Below, one piece after another: positions 24,507 through 32,465 of a stretch of 64,000 bases of DNA. Origin of the DNA: JADMIH01 sp035274425 (GTDB lineage Bacteria; Chloroflexota; Chloroflexia; QHBQ01; JADMIH01); the NCBI GenBank assembly GCA_035274425.1, contig DATEOC010000031.1, positions 61,280 to 125,279 of the forward strand, given 5' to 3'. Position 1 is the stretch's first letter. Every line of letters begins with the position of its first letter. The translations under genes and the position numbers were made by a program. The notes under the pieces were generated by a model. That model had not been told where the DNA came from and did no database searches. It saw only the letters and a list, made by a program, of their open reading frames with translations.

Positions 24507-26717
24507 TTACTTATCTACTTTGAAATACGCCTTCAGGATCGCATCGGTCACGGGCACTGCGAAGGTGGAGCCTTCGAGGCTCTCTTCGCCGCCGTCAAGG
24601 AGGACCACTACCGCGATTTCGGGTTTGTCGAAGGGCGCGAAGGCGGTGAACCAGGCGTGCGACTTACGCACTTCTTTCCCGTCCTTAATGCCTATTACGT
24701 CACCAATTTCCGCTGTGCCGGTCTTGCCCGCAATGGGTATGCTCTTGATGGTAATGCGGTTGTGAGCGGTGCCGTTCTCGGCAGTAACAGCGTTGCGCAT
24801 ACCCTGGCGCACCAACGCCAGGTTCTCCGGCGACACGGGCACCTGCCCCAATACTTTGGGCTGGAAATCTTTTACCGTGTTACCCGCCCAATCACTCACC
24901 TTGAGCACAGTCTGGGGCCGGTATAGGGTGCCGCCGTTAGCGACCGCCGCGGTGACGTTCACCAGTTGAAGAGGCGTCATGAGATTATAGCCCTGACCAA
25001 TAGCCGTCACCAGAGTATCACCCAGCGACCACTGGTTGCCGGGGAATGCCTCCACTTTCCAGTACGGGTCGGGAGATACGCCGCTCACTTCGCCAGGTAG
25101 CTCAATGCCTGTTTTGCGGCCAAGTCCAAACGCGTTAGCATACTTGCTAAGCTTATCTATGCCGAGGCCGTCGAACTCGGTAGGTTTCTTCGCGCCGGGT
25201 GTGTAGTAACGCGTCCAGACAATGTCTTCCGTACCATCTTCTTTCTTGATGCGGCGGTCCTCCTGCCTGGGGCCTGACACAATATAGAAGAAGACGTCGC
25301 TCGATACGGTAAGCGCCTGGACAATATTTAGCTTACCGTGCCCCTGCTGCCTCCAGTCGCGGAAGGGGTTACGCGTTTGCTCGCTCCACGTGTAGGGGAC
25401 CTCTATATACCCTGGGCAGAGGTATTGCGTACTGGGAGTAACCACTCCCTCTTGCAAGGCCGCTGACGCCGTAATCATCTTGTACGTCGAGCCGGGAGGA
25501 TATGCGCCGCCTATCGCCCGGTTGAACATAGGGAGGGTCTCATCAGTGTTCAGGCGGTCAAAATCGGTCTGCGATATACCCCCCGCGAAGAGATTGTCGT
25601 CATAAGAGGGGAGTGAGACCATCGAGAGCACCTGCCCGTTATCCACGCGCATAACGATGGCGACTCCACCTTTGACTTTAGCCTTTGTGAGGCCGTCCTG
25701 GAGGGCTATGGTTACCTTCTTCTGCAACTCCGTGTCGAGGGTCAGCGTGACATTGTTGCCGGTGATGGGCGCTTGCGAGGCTATCGTGGTGACTATCTGC
25801 TCTTTGGAATTGACGACGACACTAGACATCCCCTTCTTGCCCCTTAGCTCCTCCTCAAGCCCCGCCTCTATGCCCGTCTGACCTACCTTATCGTCAGGCT
25901 CATAAATATCCGCATCCAGGTTGCGCTCGTACTCCTCACGGGAGATGGGGCCGACGTAACCGAGGAGGTGTCCGAAAAGCTCTTTTTCCTTGTACTGGCG
26001 CACCGGCTCCGGCATAACGCTCACGCCCGGAATGTCGGCGCGCGCTACCTCTACTTGCTGTACCTGGTCATATTTCACACCCCGCTTTACTGTCACAGGC
26101 CGGAGGCACTTGTCAAAGCGGGTGAGGAAGTTGTATTCAAGCTCGTTGTAGACGTAGATGCCGGGAAGGTTCTTCAGCTCGGCACTCACTCTCTTAGCTA
26201 CATCATCCGCGATGTCTTTGCGTATGACGAAGAGGTTCTTGCTGGCGGGGTTGGCCTCCATCGTCTGCCTGAGAGGTCCGCGTAACGTGTCGGCGGGCAC
26301 ATCGAAGAGGACGGAGAGGCGATTCGCGACTTCCCCTTCCTTTTCCTTAGGCAATTCGTCCGGCAGCACCGCCACGACGTTGCTCGCGTCTACGATCTCA
26401 GCCAGCTTGATGAAGACGGTGTTTGTGACGAAGTGGCGGGTGACGCAATCGAAGCCTGCCAGGTCGGCGGGAGAGACCACTACGGAATAGGAAGGCTCAT
26501 TCTGGACCAGCAGCCCGCCGTTGCGGTCGTAAATTATACCCCGGCTCGCCTTGTTGATGATGACGCGCTCGCGGTTCTCTTCGGCCTGCGCCTTGTAGCT
26601 GCTCCCCTCAAGGATTTGCATGCGGAAGAGGCCACCCACGAGCACGAGGAACATCGCTATGAGAACGATGCTCAGTGCGCGTGTGGACCGCTTGGAAGAT
26701 GGAGGCTGCTCTACCAT
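24507..26717 (-). CDS. mrdA: Elongasome D,D-transpeptidase PBP2/MrdA
   Basis: 736 aa class B PBP. One N-terminal membrane helix (about residues 14-32), a large pedestal domain (40-370), then transpeptidase motifs STYK in YPPGSTYKMITA (about 408), SSD in TVSSDVFFY (the SXD form also found in other PBP2 proteins), and KTGTA (about 662). It cross-links side-wall peptidoglycan together with a RodA-type polymerase. Located directly downstream of mreD, as in many mre operons. Confidence 0.93.
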   Translation of the reverse strand: MVEQPPSSKRSTRALSIVLIAMFLVLVGGLFRMQILEGSSYKAQAEENRERVIINKASRGIIYDRNGGLLVQNEPSYSVVVSPADLAGFDCVTRHFVTNTVFIKLAEIVDASNVVAVLPDELPKEKEGEVANRLSVLFDVPADTLRGPLRQTMEANPASKNLFVIRKDIADDVAKRVSAELKNLPGIYVYNELEYNFLTRFDKCLRPVTVKRGVKYDQVQQVEVARADIPGVSVMPEPVRQYKEKELFGHLLGYVGPISREEYERNLDADIYEPDDKVGQTGIEAGLEEELRGKKGMSSVVVNSKEQIVTTIASQAPITGNNVTLTLDTELQKKVTIALQDGLTKAKVKGGVAIVMRVDNGQVLSMVSLPSYDDNLFAGGISQTDFDRLNTDETLPMFNRAIGGAYPPGSTYKMITASAALQEGVVTPSTQYLCPGYIEVPYTWSEQTRNPFRDWRQQGHGKLNIVQALTVSSDVFFYIVSGPRQEDRRIKKEDGTEDIVWTRYYTPGAKKPTEFDGLGIDKLSKYANAFGLGRKTGIELPGEVSGVSPDPYWKVEAFPGNQWSLGDTLVTAIGQGYNLMTPLQLVNVTAAVANGGTLYRPQTVLKVSDWAGNTVKDFQPKVLGQVPVSPENLALVRQGMRNAVTAENGTAHNRITIKSIPIAGKTGTAEIGDVIGIKDGKEVRKSHAWFTAFAPFDKPEIAVVVLLDGGEESLEGSTFAVPVTDAILKAYFKVDK

Positions 26718-26722
26718 GGTTT

Positions 26723-26757
26723 GAGATTTCGGATTTCGGATTTCGGATTTCGGATTG
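26723..26757. repeat. Five-unit heptamer array between mreD and mrdA
   Basis: Units GAGATTT, CGGATTT x3, CGGATTG. It fills almost the whole gap between the mreD stop and the mrdA start, so it replaces the normal ribosome-site region of mrdA. Confidence 0.9.
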
Positions 26758-26760
26758 GAT

Positions 26761-27267
26761 TTACCATTCTACACGTACTCTACGACCGATCTTTTCGCTG
26801 AGCCACAAGAGGGAAGTGTATGCGACGGGCATAAGGGCCGCGTTGAGGGCGGCGCTTGGGAGGGCGACGCGCAGCACATTATCTACGAAAGCCACCTGGT
26901 TGCCGAGGGCGGCAGCGAGAGCCATCACCATGACGTGGTAAAAGAAGGTGGCGGCGAAGACGGTGATGAGGGGGACGAATAGGAGGCTGTGGAATGGGTT
27001 GGCCTGCCCCAGGCTAGCGAGGAGAGCGATCAATACGAGGAGCAAAGCATTGCTCCCTATAGGGAGGACCGCCCCGCCCATCAAGTCGAGCATTATGCCT
27101 CCCATGAAACCCCAGATTACTGCATCGTACAGGCTCTCGGCCAGGCAGACTGCCACGACGAGGAGCACAACCAGATGGGGCCTCGCCGAGATAGGCACGA
27201 GTTGGGGCAACACCACTGTCTGTATGATGCCGGCTATGAAGAGGATGACTGCGCCGAGGTATACCAT
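26761..27267 (-). CDS. mreD: Rod shape-determining protein MreD
   Basis: 168 aa, five or six hydrophobic helices. The FMGGIMLDLMGGAVLPIGSN segment near residue 55 is the family signature (GFxxGLLxDL...G). Polytopic membrane component of the elongasome. Between mreC and mrdA; the gap to mreC contains a heptamer array. Confidence 0.9.
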   Translation of the reverse strand: MVYLGAVILFIAGIIQTVVLPQLVPISARPHLVVLLVVAVCLAESLYDAVIWGFMGGIMLDLMGGAVLPIGSNALLLVLIALLASLGQANPFHSLLFVPLITVFAATFFYHVMVMALAAALGNQVAFVDNVLRVALPSAALNAALMPVAYTSLLWLSEKIGRRVRVEW

Positions 27268-27280
27268 TGGTGCGTAAAAC

Positions 27281-27322
27281 GTGAAACGTGAAACGTGATG
27301 CGTGATGCGTGATGCGTGATTA
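27281..27322. repeat. Six-unit heptamer array between mreC and mreD
   Basis: Units GTGAAAC x2, GTGATGC x3, GTGATTA, in phase. Located in the 116-nt mreC-mreD gap. Confidence 0.9.
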
Positions 27323-27383
27323 TTAGTATCTGCTATCTGTAGCTCGTTATGCTCGTAATCTCACCTTTCACGTTTCAGATAAA

Positions 27384-28208
27384 CTATTTATTCATGAGAA
27401 CTACCACACTCTCCAGAGACTCTAGCTCTATGAGGGGGTAGGCTTCGGCGTCTTTCTCCATCTGCACGTCGCTCTGGCGCACTTTGGAGACCATGCCGAC
27501 TATCAGGCCATTCGGTACGTTGCCACCGACGCCGGAGGTGAGAAGGAGGTCGCCCTCCACTACGTCGGCATCGCGAGGGATGCGTTGCACCAGGAGGCGT
27601 CCGCCCTTCTGCCACTGCCCCGTGAGGATGCCTGGCTTCTGAGTGCGCTGCGTGACTACGGGCAGAGATGAGCCTACGTCGGTGATGAGGAGCACCGTCG
27701 AGCGCTCAGGCTTGACCGCGCTTATCTGGCCGACGACTATGCCGCCGGGGCTGACCACCGCCATCCCCTCGGCTATACCGGCTTTGCTACCCTGGTCTAT
27801 GGTCAGGATTTCCATCTGGCCGCTGGGGTCGCCGCCGATGCTCTTCGCCACTACGCCTGTTAGCTCAGGGCGCTCGGTCTGGAACTTCAGCATAGCGCGA
27901 AGCTGCGCGTTCTCCTGCTCCAAAGCCATGAGGGTGGCGTTCTCAGAGGTCAGCTTGTCAATGGCGATGCGCAGTTGCTTGTTTTCTTCCTGGAGAGTAT
28001 GTCCCTGGCCTATGGAGCTTACCCAGCTCCCGACGCCGGAAGTGACGTTGGAGGCAGCCTGCTGGATCGGGTTGAAGATTTGCCCCGCGATGCTCTCCAG
28101 GGGCTGTAAATAGCGGCCCTGGCTCAGGAGGATGAGCGACAGGCTCACGAGCACCAATGCGACGAGCAAATAAAGAGTACGTGTCCAGGAAAAAGAGCGT
28201 TCTTTCAT
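27384..28208 (-). CDS. mreC: Rod shape-determining protein MreC
   Basis: 274 aa. One N-terminal membrane helix (about residues 9-28), a coiled coil (about 68-105, LQEENKQLRIAIDKLTSENATLMALEQEN), then the two six-stranded barrels with VVAKSIGGDPSGQMEILTIDQGSKAGI and GMAVVSPGGIVGQ-type motifs. It links MreB to PBP2 on the outer face of the membrane. It starts 5 nt after the mreB stop. Confidence 0.93.
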   Translation of the reverse strand: MKERSFSWTRTLYLLVALVLVSLSLILLSQGRYLQPLESIAGQIFNPIQQAASNVTSGVGSWVSSIGQGHTLQEENKQLRIAIDKLTSENATLMALEQENAQLRAMLKFQTERPELTGVVAKSIGGDPSGQMEILTIDQGSKAGIAEGMAVVSPGGIVVGQISAVKPERSTVLLITDVGSSLPVVTQRTQKPGILTGQWQKGGRLLVQRIPRDADVVEGDLLLTSGVGGNVPNGLIVGMVSKVRQSDVQMEKDAEAYPLIELESLESVVVLMNK

Positions 28209-28213
28209 GACTC

Positions 28214-29284
28214 CTAGTGTGACATTACTACCGCACGGCGATTCTGCGCGCTCGACTTGAGAATGCGGTCATACTGCTCTAAAGATTCAACGATGCGGCC
28301 CGCGCCTCGCACGACGCACGTGAGCGGGTCCTCGGCGATATAGACCGGCATCTTGGTCTCGTTCGCCATGCGTCTATCGAGGCCCTTAAGGAGCGCGCCG
28401 CCACCTGCCAGGGTGATACCGTGCTGCATGATGTCGGCTACCAATTCGGGAGGTGTTTCTTCGAGGGCGGTGCGCACCACCTCTATAATCTCGGACACCG
28501 GCCCGGAGATAGCTTCGCGCAGCTCGACGCTGCTGATTTCTACCGCCTTGGGGAGGCCCGTTATCACGTCCCGCCCGCGCAGGGTGACCCCTACCTCTTC
28601 ATCGAGGGGGTAGGCAGAGCCGGCGGCGATCTTAGCGGCCTCGGCCATGCGCTCGCCTATGTGGAGATTGTGTTCGCGGCGGGCGTACATGATGATAGAC
28701 TCGTCTATCTCGTCGCCTGCGGTGCGCACCGAGTGGTTGATGACGATACCGCCGAGCGAGATGACGGCCACTTCGGTGGTGCCGCCGCCGATGTCAACTA
28801 TCATCGAGCCAATCGGCTCCTGTACGGGCAGGCCTGCCCCAATCGCAGCAGCCATAGGCTCCTCGATAGGATACGCCTCACGCGCACCGGCGTTGATAGC
28901 GGCATCGTGAGCGGCACGGCGCTCCACCTCGGTGACGCCTGAGGGGATGCCAATGACTACACGGGGCTTGGGGGTCATCAGGCCCTGGGAGTGCACCTTC
29001 CGGATGAAGTGCTTGAGCATCATCTCGACCATGTCGAAATCGGCTATCACTCCATCTTTGAGGGGACGAATGGCGATGATGTAGCCGGGGGTCTTGCCGA
29101 CCATCGCTTTGGCCTCAGCGCCGACCGCGTAAGGCTTCTTGGTGCGCTTATCTATCGCAACAACTGAAGGCTCGGACACTACAATGCCCTTGCCTCTAAC
29201 GTGTACCAGTGTGTTGGCGGTGCCCAGGTCCACACCCAGGTCCCGGCTGAAAAGGCCGAACAGTGCGTTCAGGGGGCCTATCAT
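28214..29284 (-). CDS. mreB: Rod shape-determining actin homologue MreB
   Basis: 356 aa. Phosphate-1 motif DLGTANTLVHVRGKG (about 18-32), IVDIGGGTTEVAVISLGG phosphate-2, and adenosine motif GITLAGGGALLKGLD. ATP-dependent filaments position the side-wall synthesis machinery beneath the membrane. First gene of the mreBCD-mrdA-minC run; a consensus promoter lies about 285 nt upstream. Confidence 0.96.
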   Translation of the reverse strand: MIGPLNALFGLFSRDLGVDLGTANTLVHVRGKGIVVSEPSVVAIDKRTKKPYAVGAEAKAMVGKTPGYIIAIRPLKDGVIADFDMVEMMLKHFIRKVHSQGLMTPKPRVVIGIPSGVTEVERRAAHDAAINAGAREAYPIEEPMAAAIGAGLPVQEPIGSMIVDIGGGTTEVAVISLGGIVINHSVRTAGDEIDESIIMYARREHNLHIGERMAEAAKIAAGSAYPLDEEVGVTLRGRDVITGLPKAVEISSVELREAISGPVSEIIEVVRTALEETPPELVADIMQHGITLAGGGALLKGLDRRMANETKMPVYIAEDPLTCVVRGAGRIVESLEQYDRILKSSAQNRRAVVMSH

Positions 29285-29308
29285 CAGTGGTTGGTTCTCC
29301 TCAATTTA

Positions 29309-29350
29309 GACGAAGGACGGCGGGTTGATGCGTGAAACGTGATGCGTGAG
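29309..29350. repeat. Six-unit heptamer array in the mreB leader
   Basis: Units GACGAAG, GACGGCG, GGTTGAT, GCGTGAA, ACGTGAT, GCGTGAG. The remaining 526-nt gap (29285-29810) holds two divergent promoters and no ORF with coding character. Confidence 0.8.
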
Positions 29351-29569
29351 AATACGGGGTATTACGTAACTACTGCACTCTGCCCGCTGCTTACTGCCTT
29401 CTCTCGTCCGCCGTTCGCCGGAAGGCAACGCGTCATTATCCATTAACTATAAAATTTAGTTATGGCAGCCTGGGAGATTGATGGATAGATTGGTAATATC
29501 GCTGAGATTATACCGGCCTGGCTTCCTGACCTACGCATAAGTGAGGCCATTGACCCAAACTGCCAACTG

Positions 29570-29599
29570 ATTATAGGCCAGCCGGAGCGCGGATGTCAA
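29570..29599 (-). promoter_or_regulatory. Predicted sigma-70 promoter for mreB
   Basis: Minus strand TTGACA (29599-29594), 18-nt spacer, TATAAT (29575-29570). Both boxes perfect. Leader of about 280 nt. Confidence 0.75.
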
Positions 29600-29758
29600 G
29601 TTCCAGCGATACGTAAGGATACGTAAAGAAGCGTAACTTGGCGATTAATTTTATGTCAAATAGCAACAAATACAACACCCGATTATTCCAGGGCGTGATT
29701 TATCGCACCACTACATACCTTCCTCTTCGCTTTTCGCCACTCTCATACCTTTTTCCCT

Positions 29759-29787
29759 TTGACACTCTCTTACCGTTTGGGTATAAT
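29759..29787 (+). promoter_or_regulatory. Predicted sigma-70 promoter for the DNA methylase
   Basis: TTGACA (29759-29764), 17-nt spacer, TATAAT (29782-29787). Start predicted near 29794, about 35 nt ahead of the chosen ATG. Confidence 0.8.
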
Positions 29788-29828
29788 CAAGCCCCATATC
29801 ACCCCTGTAAATGAGGAGGCGCACCCGT

Positions 29829-31109
29829 ATGCTTACGGAAGCTATCACGTCCATCGTACCCGCCACATCCACGTCTAGCGCAGCTACCACCCCACAGTTG
29901 AGCCGTAACCAGCCTATATACGACTGGTACGTCATGCCGGAGGCTTATTCGGCCCCGCTGGTCCAGGAGGCAATTCGAGAGTTCGAGGTGCCGGCAGGGG
30001 GGATGGTGCTCGACCCATTCTGCGGCACGGGCACGACGCTGGTGGCATCGAGGCCGATGGGGCGCAATGCGCTGGGGATCGAGGTCAACCCCTTCCTGGC
30101 CTTCGCGTCGCAGGTGAAGAGCGGGATATACGATAGCTCACTTCTGCGCCTGGAAGTAACGCATCTGTTGGAGGCAGCAAGGGACACCTTCAACAGGATG
30201 GAGAGCGATGGCGAGGTGCAGTGGACCCTCACAGGCGATCTCCCGCAGATGCCTCGCCTCGACAGGTGGATCGCCCGGCGGGTCGTGTGGAAGGTGCTGG
30301 CACTGAAAAGGTGCATAGAGGAGAGCGTGAGCGAGAGCGTGCGCGACGTGCCGATGCTCGCCCTGGCGTCCATCCTGCGCGGGGCAAGTAACATGAAGCT
30401 GACGCCGCACGCCTTCGGCTCCCGCGAGGTGAAGCAGGACTCGCCGGTGCTCACGATGTTCGAGACCAGGATACAGAAGATGCTGGCCGACATCGAATGG
30501 CTGGAAGAGCAGGAGGGATTGGGAGATGCGCATGTTGTAGAAGGGGATATACGCGATATTTCTACATTCGCGTATGATGGCGCGCCTGTGAACCTGGCTG
30601 TTACCTCCCCGCCTTACCTCAACAACCTCGATTACACGATGCAGACGCGCCTGGAGCTTTTCTTCCTCGGCTTCGTGAGCGATATGGAAGAGCTGAAGCT
30701 CTTGCGCAAGCGAATGATGATCTGCGACGCGAAGGCGACGTACAAGGATATAGAGGACTGGAAGCGCGTGCAGGACGTTGCTTCGGTGGAGGGTATAGCG
30801 AAGGAGATCGATGAGAAGCTGGGGGATAGGGGCTGGGGTTGGGACTACGGGCTGATGACCCGGCAGTATTTTGGCGGCCTCCTCCGTGCGATGGAGTCAA
30901 TCAAAGAGATGCTTGCCCCAGGAGCGAGCCTGCTCATGGTCCTGGGCGACTCGGCCCATTCCGGCGTGCATGTACCCGTAACGACCATAGCGGAAGAGTT
31001 AGGCCACATCGCGGGCTTTTGCGGGAGCGAGGTGAGAGTACTGAGAACGCGGCGAGCGTCGTCGCATGGGTTTAAGCTGGACGAGAGCGCGGTGGTGTTG
31101 AGGCGGTAG
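29829..31109 (+). CDS. Orphan site-specific DNA methyltransferase (N4-C or N6-A type)
   Basis: 426 aa. SAM motif I DPFCGTGTT (about residues 61-69), IEVNPF following, then catalytic motif IV TSPPY (about 259-263). A helical region between them could be the target-recognition domain. Motif order is I then IV, as in the alpha group. No restriction nuclease gene is nearby, so it is solitary. ATG 29829 is preferred because AGGAGG lies 9 nt upstream; ATG 29811 would place that site inside the gene. A perfect promoter sits just upstream. Target sequence unknown. Confidence 0.85.
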   Translation: MLTEAITSIVPATSTSSAATTPQLSRNQPIYDWYVMPEAYSAPLVQEAIREFEVPAGGMVLDPFCGTGTTLVASRPMGRNALGIEVNPFLAFASQVKSGIYDSSLLRLEVTHLLEAARDTFNRMESDGEVQWTLTGDLPQMPRLDRWIARRVVWKVLALKRCIEESVSESVRDVPMLALASILRGASNMKLTPHAFGSREVKQDSPVLTMFETRIQKMLADIEWLEEQEGLGDAHVVEGDIRDISTFAYDGAPVNLAVTSPPYLNNLDYTMQTRLELFFLGFVSDMEELKLLRKRMMICDAKATYKDIEDWKRVQDVASVEGIAKEIDEKLGDRGWGWDYGLMTRQYFGGLLRAMESIKEMLAPGASLLMVLGDSAHSGVHVPVTTIAEELGHIAGFCGSEVRVLRTRRASSHGFKLDESAVVLRR

Positions 31110-31149
31110 TTCAAAGTTCAAAGTTCAAAGTTCAAGGTTCAAGTTTCAA
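31108..31149. repeat. Six-unit AGTTCAA heptamer array overlapping the methylase stop
   Basis: Units AGTTCAA x4, GGTTCAA, GTTTCAA. The TAG stop of the methylase (31107-31109) is partly inside the first unit. Confidence 0.9.
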
Positions 31150-31218
31150 GGTCGATTATGCAGTATTACTATGCTACCTGGATTGTGACGATAGCAAAGG
31201 GATATATGTGAGGACTGC

Positions 31219-31572
31219 ATGAATAACGCCTCTAGTGAGCAGAGTGCCCTTCTGGGCGTGGCATTAGGCGGAACTATTTCAGTCGCTGCCGCGGATGGCA
31301 ACTTTGACCTGTGGGATAGTATCGTGGGCATCAGTCTGCTGGTAATTCTGTGGGCATTTGACCACCACCCCGATGGTAGTTGGAAGGTAGGGTTGGCTTT
31401 TGCCTCAGTATATGGCCTGTCTTGGGTTATCACTGTAGGTGTTTTGATTGACGCAGCTATAGAACCTGATACAAGTCAACCGCCCTATACCCTGGAAGCG
31501 TTGTTATCTATAGCTGTGTGGACAGTCTTCACCATCGCCATATACTTATGGAGGGGGTGGAGGCGGCGATAG
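31219..31572 (+). CDS. Small three-helix membrane protein, function unknown
   Basis: 117 aa, not recognised. Hydrophobic segments at about residues 35-46, 57-77 and 92-110; the C terminus is basic (LWRGWRRR), suggesting a cytoplasmic end. The N-terminal ALLGVALGGTISVAAADGNFDLWDSIVG is partly hydrophobic. It converges with the DUF72 gene with only 8 nt between. No functional clue from context. Confidence 0.6.
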   Translation: MNNASSEQSALLGVALGGTISVAAADGNFDLWDSIVGISLLVILWAFDHHPDGSWKVGLAFASVYGLSWVITVGVLIDAAIEPDTSQPPYTLEALLSIAVWTVFTIAIYLWRGWRRR

Positions 31573-31580
31573 GGTACGCG

Positions 31581-32390
31581 TTACTTGCTACCGGCAAGCA
31601 ATTCCTTCAACTGGTTCGCGGTACGGATTGCCGCGCCGCGATAGTGGTTGTTGGTGAAGACGAAGGTCTCCTGGGCGGCGTTGTCAAGCTTCTCTATCTT
31701 AGGGACCCACTCCTCTAGCTCTTCAGGCTTGTATTCGTAGCTGTAGCGCTCGTAGGCTTCGTCGTGGTGCCACCACTTCTTGGCGTTGCGGCCATGGAAG
31801 CGCACGTAAGCTATAGGCGCGGTAGCTACGGCGATGGGAGGTATCAGCCCCTTCAGGCGAGGCTCGTCCACGCAGCAGTACCCCAGGTTGTTCCGGCGCA
31901 GGAGGTCCATCGTCTCGTCTGTGACCCAGCCTGAGTTGCGAAACTCCACAGCTACGGGCAGGTCGGCCATACGCTCGCGGAAGGTGGCAAGGTAATCTCG
32001 GTTCTCCGGCGTGGGCTTGAAGGAGTTGGGGAACTGGGCGAGTACCGCCCCGAACTTCCCCTGGTCAATCAGAGGTTGTAGAGCCTCTCGGAAGAGGCGG
32101 AAGTTCTCAGGCGTGCCACCCCCGCCATCCGAACCGTCCCCATCCTCAAGATCGCGCTCGTGCGTCAATTCTTTGCTCGCCTTGATGGTGAAGATGAAGT
32201 CATCGGGCACCTTCTTCGCCATGCCTGCGAGTGTCCTGGCCGAGGGCATCCGGTAATAGGTGTAGTTTATCTCGGTAGTGCGGAAGTCCTGGGCGTAGAA
32301 GGGGAGCATCTCGCCGTCCTTGATGCCCTCCGGGTAAAATGGCCCCTTCCAATCCTCGTAGCTATATCCGCTGGTGCCTATGTGTATCAT
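31581..32390 (-). CDS. DUF72/YecE-family TIM-barrel protein
   Basis: 269 aa. Start MIHIGTSGYSYEDWKGPFYPEG is diagnostic of DUF72; also AVEFRNSGWV, YCCVDEPRL and the YVRFHGRN motif. The family has a TIM-barrel fold but no firmly established reaction. Divergent from mazG across a 75-nt gap that must hold both promoters. Confidence 0.9.
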   Translation of the reverse strand: MIHIGTSGYSYEDWKGPFYPEGIKDGEMLPFYAQDFRTTEINYTYYRMPSARTLAGMAKKVPDDFIFTIKASKELTHERDLEDGDGSDGGGGTPENFRLFREALQPLIDQGKFGAVLAQFPNSFKPTPENRDYLATFRERMADLPVAVEFRNSGWVTDETMDLLRRNNLGYCCVDEPRLKGLIPPIAVATAPIAYVRFHGRNAKKWWHHDEAYERYSYEYKPEELEEWVPKIEKLDNAAQETFVFTNNHYRGAAIRTANQLKELLAGSK

Positions 32391-32465
32391 CTCTCCACCT
32401 CCTCAAATGCCTCATGCGATTGTGGTATCATATACCCACACCCCTTGAAGAAAGAAGCCAATTCC

